A DNA stretch of 64,000 nucleotides from Clostridia bacterium (GTDB lineage: Bacteria; Bacillota; Clostridia; TANB77; CAG-508), in NCBI GenBank assembly GCA_017429505.1, contig JAFROW010000002.1:82609-146608 (forward strand), in the 5' to 3' direction. The notes beneath the pieces are model-generated. The model was not told the DNA's origin. It saw nothing but the letters and a program-made list of their open reading frames with translations, and did not search any database. Position 1 is the stretch's first letter. Each line of letters opens with the position of its first letter. Made by a program: the position numbers and the translations under genes. Below, in pieces: positions 18,621 through 28,865 of the stretch.

Positions 18621-19976
18621 TTAAATTTCACTCTTAGCTATTTTTTCAGCTAGGCCTATATAATTTTCTGGTGTTAAATTTATTAAAACCTCTTTATCAT
18701 TTTCATCAATCTCTAAATCTCTTACATAATCTCTTATAGCTTGCAGCGAAACATTTTTTCCTCTAGTCATTTCTTTTAAAATCTCATATGCATTTTCATA
18801 ACCATTTTTTCTTAATATAGTCTGAACCGCTTCTGCTAATACTTCTGGAGTATTTTGCAATTCATTTCTTAATTTTTCTTCATTTACTACTAGCTTGTTT
18901 ATTCCAATAATTGTTTGTTTTATTGCAATCAAGCAAAAGCTAAATACCATTCCTATATTCCTTTGTAATGACGAATCACTCAAATCTCTTTGCATTTTTG
19001 ATATTTGCAAATTATTTAGAAATACATCAATAATTCCATTTGACATTTTTATATTTGCCATTGAATTTTCGAAATTGATTGGATTTATTTTATGTGGCAT
19101 TACAGAAGATCCAATTTCACCTGCTATGTTTTTTTGCTTAAAATAATTTCTACTAATATACATCCACATATCATTATCAAAATCTAAAATAATGTTATTT
19201 AATAGTTTTATTTCAGAAAATATTAATGAAATACTATCATGCGACTCTATTTGCGTAGTATACATATTATATTCTAATCCAAAACTTTCCACAAATTCTT
19301 GAGCTAAATTAATCCAATCAATTTCAGGATAAACAATTAAATGAGCATTAAAATTACCTACTGTTCCATTAAATTTTCCAGAAATTTTTTCTTTTTTAAT
19401 TCTTTCTAATATTTTATTCATTCTGTATGCAAATACAGCGAACTCTTTCCCCATAGTTGTAGGAGTTGCATTTTGTCCATGTGTATGTGAAAGCATTGGG
19501 ATATTGGCATATATTTTTGCCTTCTCTTTTAAAATTTCAATTGTTTTGCTAACATTTGGAATATATACTTTTTCTATTAATTCTTTTTCCATAATCCCAT
19601 AAGCAATATTGTTAATATCATCTGATGTACATGCAAAATGTACTAGATTTTTGAATTTTGCAAGATTATTCTCTTCTAGCTTATTATCTATATAATATTC
19701 AACTGCTTTTACATCATGTTTTGTAATCTTCTCTATTTCCTTTACTTTTTGAGCTTCACTTAGATTAAAATTATCTACAATTTCTTCTAGTATCTTTAGT
19801 TCTTCGTCTTTTAGCTCTCCCCCCAATTCCTTTAAACTAAATAATTTCTTTAACCATTCAATCTCCACAATTACTCTATTTTTTATTAAATAATATTCAC
19901 TAAAATATTCTCCTACTTCTTTTGTTAATTCTTTATATCTTCCATCTATTGGCGAAATATTTAATAATTCTTCCAC
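18621..19976 (-). CDS. purB: Adenylosuccinate lyase
   Basis: Catalyses two fumarate-releasing steps of purine synthesis, SAICAR to AICAR and adenylosuccinate to AMP. 451 residues. The fumarase-superfamily signature is GSSVMPHKINPINFEN near residue 290; TSDDINN and SHTHGQNATPTTMGKE are the other catalytic loops. It lies about 60 bases after purA, the preceding step of AMP synthesis, on the same strand, so the two probably share a transcript. Confidence 0.96.
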   Translation of the reverse strand: MEELLNISPIDGRYKELTKEVGEYFSEYYLIKNRVIVEIEWLKKLFSLKELGGELKDEELKILEEIVDNFNLSEAQKVKEIEKITKHDVKAVEYYIDNKLEENNLAKFKNLVHFACTSDDINNIAYGIMEKELIEKVYIPNVSKTIEILKEKAKIYANIPMLSHTHGQNATPTTMGKEFAVFAYRMNKILERIKKEKISGKFNGTVGNFNAHLIVYPEIDWINLAQEFVESFGLEYNMYTTQIESHDSISLIFSEIKLLNNIILDFDNDMWMYISRNYFKQKNIAGEIGSSVMPHKINPINFENSMANIKMSNGIIDVFLNNLQISKMQRDLSDSSLQRNIGMVFSFCLIAIKQTIIGINKLVVNEEKLRNELQNTPEVLAEAVQTILRKNGYENAYEILKEMTRGKNVSLQAIRDYVRDLEIDENDKEVLINLTPENYIGLAEKIAKSEI

Positions 19977-20034
19977 AAATACCTCACTCCCTTCAATTAT
20001 TTCAAAGCTAGATTAAATATTTAAATCAAACTTT

Positions 20035-21345
<1,311 letters not shown>

Positions 21346-21530
21346 CTACGTTGTTATTATATATATTGTTATATTTTTTGTCAATACTTTTTATAAAAAA
21401 TATAATAAGTTTTTTAAAAAAGAAAGTGCTTATTAAAACACCTTCATTTTTACTATATAATAAGACAAAGTTTCATATATACATACGGTTGCAAAACAAA
21501 CTGCACATTTGGAAAGCCACTTATCTCACA

Positions 21531-21971
21531 CTATTCCCTTTCCAAAATTATTGTAACAGGTCCATCATTTAATAGACTTACTTTCATATCTGCTCCAAAA
21601 ATTCCTCTTTCAACCTTAATATTATTTTCAAGGCATTTGTCACAAAAATATTCATATAATTCATTTGCCATCTCAGGCTTTGCAGCATTTATAAATGATG
21701 GTCTATTACCTTCTGAGCAATCACCATACAATGTAAATTGAGATACAATAAGTAAGCTTCCTCCTACTTGCTTAATGTTTAGATTCATTTTACCATTTTC
21801 ATCTTCAAACACTCTTAAGTTACATAGCTTTTTTACTAAATAATCTGCTGTTTCTTTTGTATCAGTATGTGTTACTCCAAGTAGAACTAAATAACCTTTT
21901 TCAATACTTCCAACTATTTTATGTTCTACTTCTACATCTGCATTTTTTACTCTTTGTACTACTAGTTTCAT
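21531..21971 (-). CDS. dtd: D-aminoacyl-tRNA deacylase
   Basis: 146 residues. Removes D-amino acids (and Gly from tRNA-Ala) from charged t[24 protein letters not shown] contains the SQFTL motif and the Gly-cisPro motif appears near the C-terminus as LLNDGPVTI (NxGPxT). Tandem with the Nudix gene 37 bases upstream. Confidence 0.95.
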   Translation of the reverse strand: MKLVVQRVKNADVEVEHKIVGSIEKGYLVLLGVTHTDTKETADYLVKKLCNLRVFEDENGKMNLNIKQVGGSLLIVSQFTLYGDCSEGNRPSFINAAKPEMANELYEYFCDKCLENNIKVERGIFGADMKVSLLNDGPVTIILERE

Positions 21972-22007
21972 TTTTTAGTTCCTTTCTGTTTTTCTTTTAT
22001 ATACTAA

Positions 22008-22619
22008 TTAATTATTTTTAATATCATTTGAATATTTATACTTTTTATAAACCTCTATCAAATCCGAATCATGTTGATTTTTTGGTAAATCATTTATATC
22101 AAAGAATCTCATTTCTTTGCTTTCTTCATCACATTTTAATTCTCCTGAATATTTATTTATATAATATAAAGGCGTATTATTTATAACTACGTCACCATTT
22201 GGATATTTTCTCATTCTAGATTTTCCTGATACTATATCAATTAGAGTTAAATCTTTTTCTTCTATATCTAAATTTGTTTCTTCTTTTATCTCTCTAATGA
22301 TTGTCTCTTCAAAACTTTCGCCTAACTCTTGACATCCACCAGGAATTCCCCATAAATTATTGTCTGATCTTCTTTGTAGCAAAATTTCTCCTTTTTCATT
22401 TTCTATTATTGCTACTGCTCCATCTTGTAATAACACAAATTTATGGTTTAATTCTCCCATACATAACCTTGCAAAAACAGGATATCCTATTATTTTGCTA
22501 AGTTCTATTATTTCTTCTACATTCATATCTTGCATTATATTAATTAATTCTTGATGTTTTATATTTCTTTTTTCTTCGTTAGAAAGATGTCTTATTTTTT
22601 CTAAAATATTATTCTTCAT
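22008..22619 (-). CDS. Nudix hydrolase with N-terminal extension
   Basis: 203 residues. Residues 1-60 are a charged N-terminal domain; GGCQELGESFEETIIREIKEETNLDI is a complete Nudix box. It is a paralogue of the gene at 10052-10529: both contain REYPNG/RKYPNGD and a common C-terminal pattern (YHGDLK.../YSGELK...). Here the YPNGD site is AAT GGT GAC with no extra base. Substrate unknown. Confidence 0.85.
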   Translation of the reverse strand: MKNNILEKIRHLSNEEKRNIKHQELINIMQDMNVEEIIELSKIIGYPVFARLCMGELNHKFVLLQDGAVAIIENEKGEILLQRRSDNNLWGIPGGCQELGESFEETIIREIKEETNLDIEEKDLTLIDIVSGKSRMRKYPNGDVVINNTPLYYINKYSGELKCDEESKEMRFFDINDLPKNQHDSDLIEVYKKYKYSNDIKNN

Positions 22620-22636
22620 CTATATATCCTCAACTT

Positions 22637-23554
22637 TCAATTATTATTTTTTAATGTTTCTCTTAAATATCGTTTTATTTCCTTCCTCAATACGATTCCT
22701 TTTTCTTTGCATAAATTCCCATCAAAAACTATTCCAAATTTATTAAGAAAATCCTGTGCATTTTTATCTGGAGCATATATCATATGGTATCCTTCTAAAA
22801 TATCTATCAAATTAATAAAAACAATTGAAATTTCATATTCGTTTTTTACTTGATTTATAATTTTATTGATATTATCTCCATATTTTTCTAAAAAACCTTT
22901 TGCATCTACTATCTCTAATTGGCCAATTATTATTTCCTCTATGCCTAGTTTAAATTTTTCATTCACTTCCATAGCTAATCTTAAATTTTTAATATCAATT
23001 TTACTTTTTTCTGTAAATATGTATTTTATTAAAAAAACATCTATTTCATTACATTGTTCTTTTAACCATAAAGCCATTTTTCTATCTCTTTGAGTTGTCT
23101 CTTTTGCATTAAAATTAATTGTGTTTGATATTATTCCATAATATAATAAAATTGCAAATTCTCTAGAAATTTTTATTTTTTTCTCTTTAAATTTTTCAGC
23201 TATTATTGTACATACTGCTCCTATTTGTTGTATATCAACTACTGCATTTCCCAAATTATCTCCTGACAAAGGATGATGATCTATGACTTCAATTATTTGT
23301 TTTGGTTCTACAAAATCGACTGCTGACAGTGTATTGGTATCAACAACAATTATTTTTTTATTTGATAATTCTTCTAACTTATTATGTAGTTTTATATTAA
23401 ATAGTGAACACACTACATCTATTTCTTTTTGAACTATACCATTAATATAGTAGCTGGCAATTTCTCCTTGCTTATTTAATAATTCTGAATATGCAAACGC
23501 ACTTGCAACTCCGTCTAAATCTGGATTAGTATATGTTACAACTACTTTTTCCAT
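22637..23554 (-). CDS. DHH-family phosphoesterase resembling manganese-dependent inorganic pyrophosphatase
   Basis: 305 residues from ATG 23554 (GGAGCGTGAT); the longer reading to 23635 lacks a ribosome site. The DHH motif is IDHHPLSGD; VDTNT, GIISNTINFNAKETTQRD and the C-terminal RKEIKRYL resemble the family II PPase DHH plus DHHA2 layout. However, the first metal motif reads YTNPDLDG where active PPases have HxNPDxD, so the first His is Tyr. Hydrolysis of pyrophosphate is therefore uncertain; another phosphoanhydride or a small nucleotide may be the substrate. Confidence 0.7.
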   Translation of the reverse strand: MEKVVVTYTNPDLDGVASAFAYSELLNKQGEIASYYINGIVQKEIDVVCSLFNIKLHNKLEELSNKKIIVVDTNTLSAVDFVEPKQIIEVIDHHPLSGDNLGNAVVDIQQIGAVCTIIAEKFKEKKIKISREFAILLYYGIISNTINFNAKETTQRDRKMALWLKEQCNEIDVFLIKYIFTEKSKIDIKNLRLAMEVNEKFKLGIEEIIIGQLEIVDAKGFLEKYGDNINKIINQVKNEYEISIVFINLIDILEGYHMIYAPDKNAQDFLNKFGIVFDGNLCKEKGIVLRKEIKRYLRETLKNNN

Positions 23555-23656
23555 TTTATCACGCTCCAATCTTAGTATAAATAATTTTATCATAACAGTT
23601 ATAAAAATAAAATAAATGAGTATAAAGAATAACACTATGTTAAAGATTTCATATTC

Positions 23657-24235
23657 TCATACCTTTTTTTGAGCAATAATTGTATACACATGCCAAAACT
23701 TGTTTTTCCCTGAAGCAGTATCTTGATAATACTTCTCTTCAGAAAAATAAAACATCTTAAAATCTTTAAAATTATTCATTAATTCATCTTTTTCTATAGT
23801 AGTTATTCCATTTTCTTTCCAATCATCATCTTTTCCTAAAAAATTTCCTACGAAAAATCCTTTTTCATTTATACTTTTTAATAATCTCTCTATAAAATCA
23901 TTCTTTACAAAAAATAAGCTAAAATTTGCCAACAATAAATCAGTCATAGGAATCTCAATTTTCGAAAAATCACCAATTATTAATTCTAAATTCTCTTTAT
24001 TCAAATTTCTATTTTTTATAATTTCTCTAACTTGTTCTTCTTGGTCTATAGCAATCACTTTAAAGCCTTTTTCCAGCAAAAAAGCTGTGTCATTTCCTGC
24101 CCCACACCCTAAATCAACTGCAATATTTCCATGTAAATTTTCGTTATATTTGTTAAAGAAAAATTTTCTAATTAATGGGCATGGTCTATTATTTTTTGTT
24201 TCTTCATAATACTGTTTTGGATTTAGCATTCTCAT
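23657..24235 (-). CDS. SAM-dependent class I methyltransferase (TehB-like)
   Basis: 192 residues from ATG 24235 (GAGGAAGTG upstream; an upstream ATG at 24268 has no ribosome site). VDLGCGAGNDTAFLLEKGFKVIAID is motif I plus the acidic end of strand 2; LIIGDFSKIE and LLLANFSLFFV follow. The TehB-like fold is likely; substrate unknown. Stands alone, divergent from the plus-strand toxin-antitoxin operon. Confidence 0.8.
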   Translation of the reverse strand: MRMLNPKQYYEETKNNRPCPLIRKFFFNKYNENLHGNIAVDLGCGAGNDTAFLLEKGFKVIAIDQEEQVREIIKNRNLNKENLELIIGDFSKIEIPMTDLLLANFSLFFVKNDFIERLLKSINEKGFFVGNFLGKDDDWKENGITTIEKDELMNNFKDFKMFYFSEEKYYQDTASGKNKFWHVYTIIAQKKV

Positions 24236-24404
24236 ATTTTTCACTTCCTCAAAATATCTTTTTTTCATTTCATATTGTCTTTTTATAATCCTAATATAGC
24301 ATATATTAAAACATTTTTCTACTATTTTAAGAAAAAATATCTTTTTCTTATATAATTTTTATAAAAGATAATAATATTAAATATATCGAATTTGTTCAAA
24401 TCGA

Positions 24405-24444
24405 TTGACTCTAAGATAAAATTATGATAAAATATTATCATAAT
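24405..24444 (+). promoter_or_regulatory. Promoter with operator palindrome for YefM/RelE-type operon
   Basis: TTGACT (24405-24410), 17 bases, TAAAAT (24428-24433). A perfect palindrome, ATTATGATAA-AATA-TTATCATAAT (24421-24444), covers the -10 box and start site. Same design as the operon at 9.2 kb. Confidence 0.85.
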
Positions 24445-24467
24445 TAATCAGTAAGGATGTGAAAAAT

Positions 24468-24755
24468 ATGATAAATATCAGACCTGTTTCAGATTTAAGA
24501 AATAAATATCCAGAAATAGAAGATTTAGTTTTAAGGGAGGATGAAGCAGTATATTTAACAAAAAATGGATATGGTTCTATGGTAGTAATGAGCCTAGAAA
24601 AATATTCAAAATTAATGAGTGATTTAGAATATGCAGAATATATTGAGGATGCACTCGATGAAGCCGATAAAGAATCTGAAGATCCAAATACTAAATATTA
24701 TTCTCATGAAGAATTTAAACAAATGGCAAGGAGGGCCATCAATGGCGAAAAATAA
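24468..24755 (+). CDS. Phd/YefM-family antitoxin
   Basis: 95 residues from ATG 24468 (AAGGATG upstream; the GTG at 24459 is within the ribosome site). NIRPVSDLRNKYPEIEDLVLREDEAVYLTKNGYGSMVVMSLEKYSKL is the Phd/YefM DNA-binding domain; the acidic tail DEADKESEDPNTKYYSHEEF should bind the toxin. Overlaps the toxin gene by 14 bases. Confidence 0.9.
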   Translation: MINIRPVSDLRNKYPEIEDLVLREDEAVYLTKNGYGSMVVMSLEKYSKLMSDLEYAEYIEDALDEADKESEDPNTKYYSHEEFKQMARRAINGEK

Positions 24756-25056
24756 ATATACAATAAGGTATACAGCTACTTTTATTAAGCAGTTTGACAA
24801 TATCTTAAAATATTTTATATATAAACTACAAAATAAAATTACAGCTGAAAATTTTTATAATGAAGTAATTAAAGAAATAGAAAAAAGAAGCGAGAGCCCT
24901 GAAGGTTTTGAAAAATACAAATCAAGTAGAAAAAGAAAAAATACATATTATAGAATTAATGTAAAAAATTATACTATATTTTATGTTGTAACTAATAACA
25001 CTATGGAAATAAGAAGAATCTTGTATTCAAGAAGAAATTTTGATAATTTAACATAG
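24742..25056 (+). CDS. RelE/ParE-family toxin
   Basis: 104 residues from ATG 24742 after AAGGAGGGCC. TIRYTATFIKQFDNILKYF at the N-terminus, then YRINVKNYTIFYVVTNNTMEIRRILYSRRNFDNL: the RelE/ParE fold, with the expected central beta strands. It has no in-frame CGG and is intact, unlike the two toxins at 8.6 and 41.1 kb. Confidence 0.85.
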   Translation: MAKNKYTIRYTATFIKQFDNILKYFIYKLQNKITAENFYNEVIKEIEKRSESPEGFEKYKSSRKRKNTYYRINVKNYTIFYVVTNNTMEIRRILYSRRNFDNLT

Positions 25057-25068
25057 GTGGTGGTTTTA

Positions 25069-25173
25069 ATGAACTTATTTGAATATAAAGAATTAATTGA
25101 TGGAAAACCTATACATATTGCAACAACTAATAAATATACTTTACTATGTACCCATAAGTGCAAAAAAAAATAA
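25069..25173 (+). pseudogene. Short ORF, probable gene fragment
   Basis: 34 codons starting 12 bases after the toxin stop with a GGTGGTGG ribosome site. The first 25 residues (MNLFEYKELIDGKPIHIATT) look like the start of a longer, flavoenzyme-like protein, then the reading ends in a poly-Lys tail. Too short to assign; likely a remnant truncated when the downstream segment arrived. Confidence 0.35.
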
Positions 25174-25181
25174 ACCATAAT

Positions 25182-25210
25182 TTGCACTATTGTAAAAAAT
25201 ATGGTATAAT
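25182..25210 (+). promoter_or_regulatory. Promoter of the 113-aa foreign-looking gene
   Basis: TTGCAC (25182-25187), 17 bases, TATAAT (25205-25210). Leader of about 65 bases with a small GGC/GCC hairpin. Confidence 0.7.
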
Positions 25211-25281
25211 ACTATTTATATAGGCAAAGAGCCTTGTTAACATTGTAGGCACTCAAACAATCATCAAAAGGAGGACGCATT

Positions 25282-25623
25282 ATGAAAAAAGATGTTATTA
25301 TGGTACCTTTGGACAAATGTCCATTGGATGTAATTGCTGAGCTGAAAGAAGAAACCGAAAATGCTTGGATCTTTCTTCATCGAAACGCGTTGCGGAAACT
25401 CATAAGTATTGCAGACACTTGTGAAAGATTGCAAATGATACCATCTTACTATTGTTTACATTGGAAAGCCACTGATAGCTTTCCCGAAACGCAAGTTAGA
25501 ATCTACTTCAATGAGATGTATTCAGAATGGGCATCTGTTATCACAATTGAAGCCTCTGATATAGCATTTAAAAAGCAGTCGCCAGATCCAGAAAATATTT
25601 TCTTCTTGAAGATGGCTGCGTAA
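25282..25623 (+). CDS. Unknown 113-aa protein, foreign codon use
   Basis: Strong AAGGAGGAC ribosome site and ATG. Unlike its neighbours it uses GCG, TTG, CGA, AAG, TGC and an in-frame CGG (HRNALRKL). It has no signal peptide or membrane segment and I recognise no family; the Trp/Tyr/Cys-rich middle (PSYYCLHWKATDSF) suggests a compact domain. Own promoter, and a perfect 22-bp hairpin follows. Likely acquired. If CGG shifts here as it appears to do in five native genes, the protein would end three codons later, so this gene is a useful counter-test. Confidence 0.6.
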   Translation: MKKDVIMVPLDKCPLDVIAELKEETENAWIFLHRNALRKLISIADTCERLQMIPSYYCLHWKATDSFPETQVRIYFNEMYSEWASVITIEASDIAFKKQSPDPENIFFLKMAA

Positions 25624-25647
25624 ATGAACACTTAATTTGTCCTAAAT

Positions 25648-25702
25648 GTATTTTGTTGAATCCATTCAATATAATTATAAAAATATATTGAATGGATTCA
25701 AC
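25648..25702. terminator. Perfect 22-bp hairpin between convergent genes
   Basis: TTTGTTGAATCCATTCAATA and its exact reverse complement (22 paired bases in all) flank a 10-base loop. It lies between the plus-strand 113-aa gene and minus-strand maf. Probably a bidirectional terminator, although the T runs are short; a mobile-element end is the alternative. Confidence 0.6.
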
Positions 25703-25809
25703 AAATTTCATACTATTCTATACTTTTCAAAAATTACTATTTTGCAACTTTTCATTCATCTTCTTATAAATCGGCTTCATATGTTCTTCAGAAGTAATAT
25801 CTCTTAAAT

Positions 25810-26397
25810 TTATTTTAATTCAAAATCTTTCATTTCATATCCCAATTTTTTAAGTTCAGTATGAATTATACTTGGCGAAATACCTAGCATTGTATCATAA
25901 TCCCCATCAACTTTATCTAAAAACAAATCTGCCTTTCCAAAAAAAGAATATCCTGCCGCTTTTAATACTTTTTCTTCATTTTCTACATACCACTTTATAT
26001 CTTCATCATCTATTTCTTTTATATATACCTTACAAGCGTCAGAAACTGTCACTTCTTTGTTTTGATATAAATCTTTTATAGTCATTCCTGTATATGTATA
26101 AGTTAGTTTTCCAGACATTTCTTTTAAGCTTAAAAATGCTTCTTCTAGAGTCTTTGGCTTCTCATATATTTTCCCATCCATATATACAATTGTGTCTGCA
26201 GATATTATTATTGCATTCCCATCTACTTTTTTTGCTACAGAATTTGCTTTAGTTCTAGATAATTCTTTAACATATTCACTTGGATCGCTAGCTGTGCTTA
26301 TTTCTTTTTCATCACTTGTTATAACCTCGTATTTTAATCCTATCATATCAAAAATTGCTTTTCTTGTTTCTGAATTAGATGCTAAAATTAACCTCAT
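25810..26397 (-). CDS. maf: Maf-family nucleotide pyrophosphatase
   Basis: 195 residues. LASNSETRKAIFDMIGL is the N-terminal motif (family: SxSPRRxxLL, with RR here as TR), KAxSVA as ANSVAKKVDG, and the signature SADTIVYMDGKIYEKP is complete. Maf proteins hydrolyse dTTP, UTP or modified pyrimidine nucleotides and affect septum formation. Its ATG overlaps the end of the Ham1-like gene by four bases, so the two are coupled. Confidence 0.92.
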   Translation of the reverse strand: MRLILASNSETRKAIFDMIGLKYEVITSDEKEISTASDPSEYVKELSRTKANSVAKKVDGNAIIISADTIVYMDGKIYEKPKTLEEAFLSLKEMSGKLTYTYTGMTIKDLYQNKEVTVSDACKVYIKEIDDEDIKWYVENEEKVLKAAGYSFFGKADLFLDKVDGDYDTMLGISPSIIHTELKKLGYEMKDFELK

Positions 26398-26972
26398 AAT
26401 GTTCCTCCTTTTTCTTTATACCATTTAGCAAATTCTCCCATTGCATCTACAGACTTATATTTAACCCTATTTTTTCTCTCTTCATCAGTCATTTGAGCTA
26501 GTGTTTTATCATATCCAGCTGGCTTAAAAACAAACCATAAATCAGACCATTTCTTTTCTGTATCATTTCCTATTACATTTTTTGATAAAGTTCCTTCATG
26601 TTTTCCCATAAATTGATGTATTTCTTTACCATCATAGTATGATAAACACTCTGTAAATCTACAATTTCTATTTTCTTTATCTTCCATTAATTTTAAAATT
26701 CCATTAATTCCTATGGTATCTAAACTATAATTAACAAATGCTCTAGGAAATCCATTTAGCTCATCTATCCAAAATCCACAATCAAGAGAGATACATGGTT
26801 GTTTTACAAGTTTATATGCTTCCATTACTTTATATTTTGATATATACTTAATGTCATCACTTCTTGGCTCTTCTAAATCGTACTCAAATACTTTAAAATT
26901 CACACCATCTAATCGTCTATTAGCTGATGCAATTTTTCCTTTATTATGTGTTACAAACACTATTTGCTCCAT
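26394..26972 (-). CDS. Ham1/ITPase-like homologue, divergent active site
   Basis: 192 residues. VFVTHNKGKIASANRRL matches the Ham1 N-terminal motif; SLDCGFWIDELNGFPRAFVNYSLDTIG replaces the ADDSG loop with LDCG. KYKSVDAMGEFAKWYKEKGG ends the protein. It resembles the gene at 15091-15681 at the same altered site (Cys for Ser/Asp), so both belong to one divergent clade. Coupled to maf and 12 bases after the HAD gene. Confidence 0.75.
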   Translation of the reverse strand: MEQIVFVTHNKGKIASANRRLDGVNFKVFEYDLEEPRSDDIKYISKYKVMEAYKLVKQPCISLDCGFWIDELNGFPRAFVNYSLDTIGINGILKLMEDKENRNCRFTECLSYYDGKEIHQFMGKHEGTLSKNVIGNDTEKKWSDLWFVFKPAGYDKTLAQMTDEERKNRVKYKSVDAMGEFAKWYKEKGGTL

Positions 26973-26984
26973 ATCTTTTCTCCT

Positions 26985-27704
26985 TCACAAAATATTTTTT
27001 AATTCTAATAAATCTTTTATTTCATAGGTTGGCTGTAGGTTGCTATTATTATGTATTTTTTTTATATTAAACCAACATGAATCTATTCCATTTTGAATAC
27101 CACCTAAAACATCCTTTTCTAATTCATCTCCAATTATAAGCATATCAGCTTTTTTATGGTTATTGGTTTTATAAAAAAATTTTTCAAAAAAATCTTGTCT
27201 TGGTTTCATACATCCCGCCTCTTCCGCTGTAAATATTTGGCTAATATATTTTTTAACACCTATCTTATCTAATTTATTATTTACAGCTTTGGCAGGTCCA
27301 TTTGTTAAAATATAAATATCATATCCTTTTTCAAATAAATACTTTATTATCTTCAACGAATTATCTATTGGAATAATATTATCTTTCAATAAGTTTATAT
27401 ATTTATCATTTATTTCTACTCCTTCTTCAAATGAAATGTTTTGAAAAAATTTGATAAATCTCTGCGCTCTTACCCATTTTGTCTTTTCCTCATTTGTTTT
27501 GAATTCATATGGATCTTTTATTTTTCCTAATGCTCTATCTTTCCAAAACTTATCATCTAACTCAATAAACTTGTTTACTTTTTCAGCCGTTATTAGTTCT
27601 TCTCTTTCCTTTAATATCTGCTTTATAGCATATTTTCTATTCTCATTATCATCTACTAATGTATTGTCTAAATCAAATAATATTTTTTTATACTTTTTTA
27701 GCAT
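26985..27704 (-). CDS. HAD-family hydrolase, YjjG/YfnB-like
   Basis: 239 residues. FDLDNTLVDDNENR is motif I with the nucleophile Asp; ILTNGPAKAVNNKL motif II; KPRQDFFEKF motif III; GDELEKDVLGG motif IV. A cap domain with several helices lies between I and II. YjjG members are 5'-nucleotidases that act on non-canonical pyrimidine nucleotides, consistent with the neighbouring maf and Ham1-like genes; that assignment is inferred. Confidence 0.85.
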   Translation of the reverse strand: MLKKYKKILFDLDNTLVDDNENRKYAIKQILKEREELITAEKVNKFIELDDKFWKDRALGKIKDPYEFKTNEEKTKWVRAQRFIKFFQNISFEEGVEINDKYINLLKDNIIPIDNSLKIIKYLFEKGYDIYILTNGPAKAVNNKLDKIGVKKYISQIFTAEEAGCMKPRQDFFEKFFYKTNNHKKADMLIIGDELEKDVLGGIQNGIDSCWFNIKKIHNNSNLQPTYEIKDLLELKNIL

Positions 27705-27761
27705 AAAAATCTCCTCCTATATGAAATATTATCATATATTGAGGAAATATTTTTGTCACAT

Positions 27762-28241
27762 TTATTTTTTTATTGTAGTTTTATCTAAATATACTTCGTT
27801 TAATACTTCATACTTCTTAATATTGTCTAACTTAAACAATCTTATTTCATTTCTAAGTTCACAAAATGCTCCAATATACCATTTATCAATATATAAGAAC
27901 AATTCTGCTGGATGTATAATTCTTTCTGTTAAACCAGAATTTACCGACTCATACTTGATCTTAATTTTATTTTTCTTTGATATAGCTTCTCTCATAATAA
28001 TATACATTTTTTCTTTTACTTCGTTTTCTATTTTTAAAAAATTACTATTTTCATAGAGTTGGTATCCCCCATATTTGCCAGTATATGATTTTAGATAAAT
28101 CCCTGCTTGCTCTAACTCAGTTTTGTATTGTCTTATCATTCTTTCCGATACTTCTATATCCTCTGCTAAACTCGCAAGACTATGTATTTTTTTATCTTTT
28201 AAAATTTGTAACATATTTAGCATATTTGCTATCTTGCTCAT
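27762..28241 (-). CDS. HTH and WYL domain transcriptional regulator
   Basis: 159 residues from ATG 28241 (AGGAGGAAG). An N-terminal winged helix (LASLAEDIEVSERMIRQYKTEL) is followed by a partial WYL-like sensor (KWYIGAFCELRNEIRLFKLDNI). Shorter than the usual 300-residue YafY/DeoR-type WYL protein because part of the central region is missing. Ligand and targets unknown; it lies between the YjjG-like and YjjX-like genes and may regulate that cluster. Confidence 0.75.
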   Translation of the reverse strand: MSKIANMLNMLQILKDKKIHSLASLAEDIEVSERMIRQYKTELEQAGIYLKSYTGKYGGYQLYENSNFLKIENEVKEKMYIIMREAISKKNKIKIKYESVNSGLTERIIHPAELFLYIDKWYIGAFCELRNEIRLFKLDNIKKYEVLNEVYLDKTTIKK

Positions 28242-28283
28242 TTCTATCTTCCTCCTGTTAATATTGCTAACCATAACTCCATG

Positions 28284-28814
28284 TTATCTCCATATTTCTC
28301 CATTTATATGTTTTATTAATGCCATAATAAATGCGTTTTTAGTTAGGTCAATTCTTGTTACTTCATTTTTAGTTAAAAAGCTAATTCCGCCTTTTCCTTT
28401 CCCAAGATTATTTTCACTAAAAATTTTATCCATAACTATCCCTAACTCAGTACTTTTTATCTCATTAATATATTTTTCTGGTATTTCAAAGCCTTGACTT
28501 GTTCCAACACTTTGTATTCCATTTTTATCTTCTATTACTGCTGCATTTATATCAATCCAATCACCTAATAAATTAGTTATACCAGCTTCAGAAGCTATAT
28601 AAAAATCAGCTTCAATTTGGTTTTGTTTTGCATATTTTTTTAAATTTTTTATTCTATTTTTTGCTCCTTTAAAAATCTCTTCATTTACAGGTTGATTACT
28701 AACTTCTGATTCAACTGGAATACCTTCTATTTCTATATTATCAAAATACTTTTCAAAAGCTTGTTTTGCTCCCTCTATCTTTCCTGGATTTTTAGTCCCA
28801 ATTAATACTTTCAT
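28284..28814 (-). CDS. Inosine/xanthosine triphosphatase, YjjX-like
   Basis: 176 residues. KVLIGTKNPGKIEGAKQAFEKYF, then ASEAGITNLLGDWIDINAAVIEDKNG and GKGGISFLTKNEVTR are the YjjX/DUF84 pattern. Family members hydrolyse ITP and XTP. The fifth NTP-cleaning gene in this 14-kb section. Confidence 0.85.
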   Translation of the reverse strand: MKVLIGTKNPGKIEGAKQAFEKYFDNIEIEGIPVESEVSNQPVNEEIFKGAKNRIKNLKKYAKQNQIEADFYIASEAGITNLLGDWIDINAAVIEDKNGIQSVGTSQGFEIPEKYINEIKSTELGIVMDKIFSENNLGKGKGGISFLTKNEVTRIDLTKNAFIMALIKHINGEIWR

Positions 28815-28865
28815 TATTCTATCTCCTTCTCGTTACTTGCCTTTTTTTAATTTCTATTTCATATC

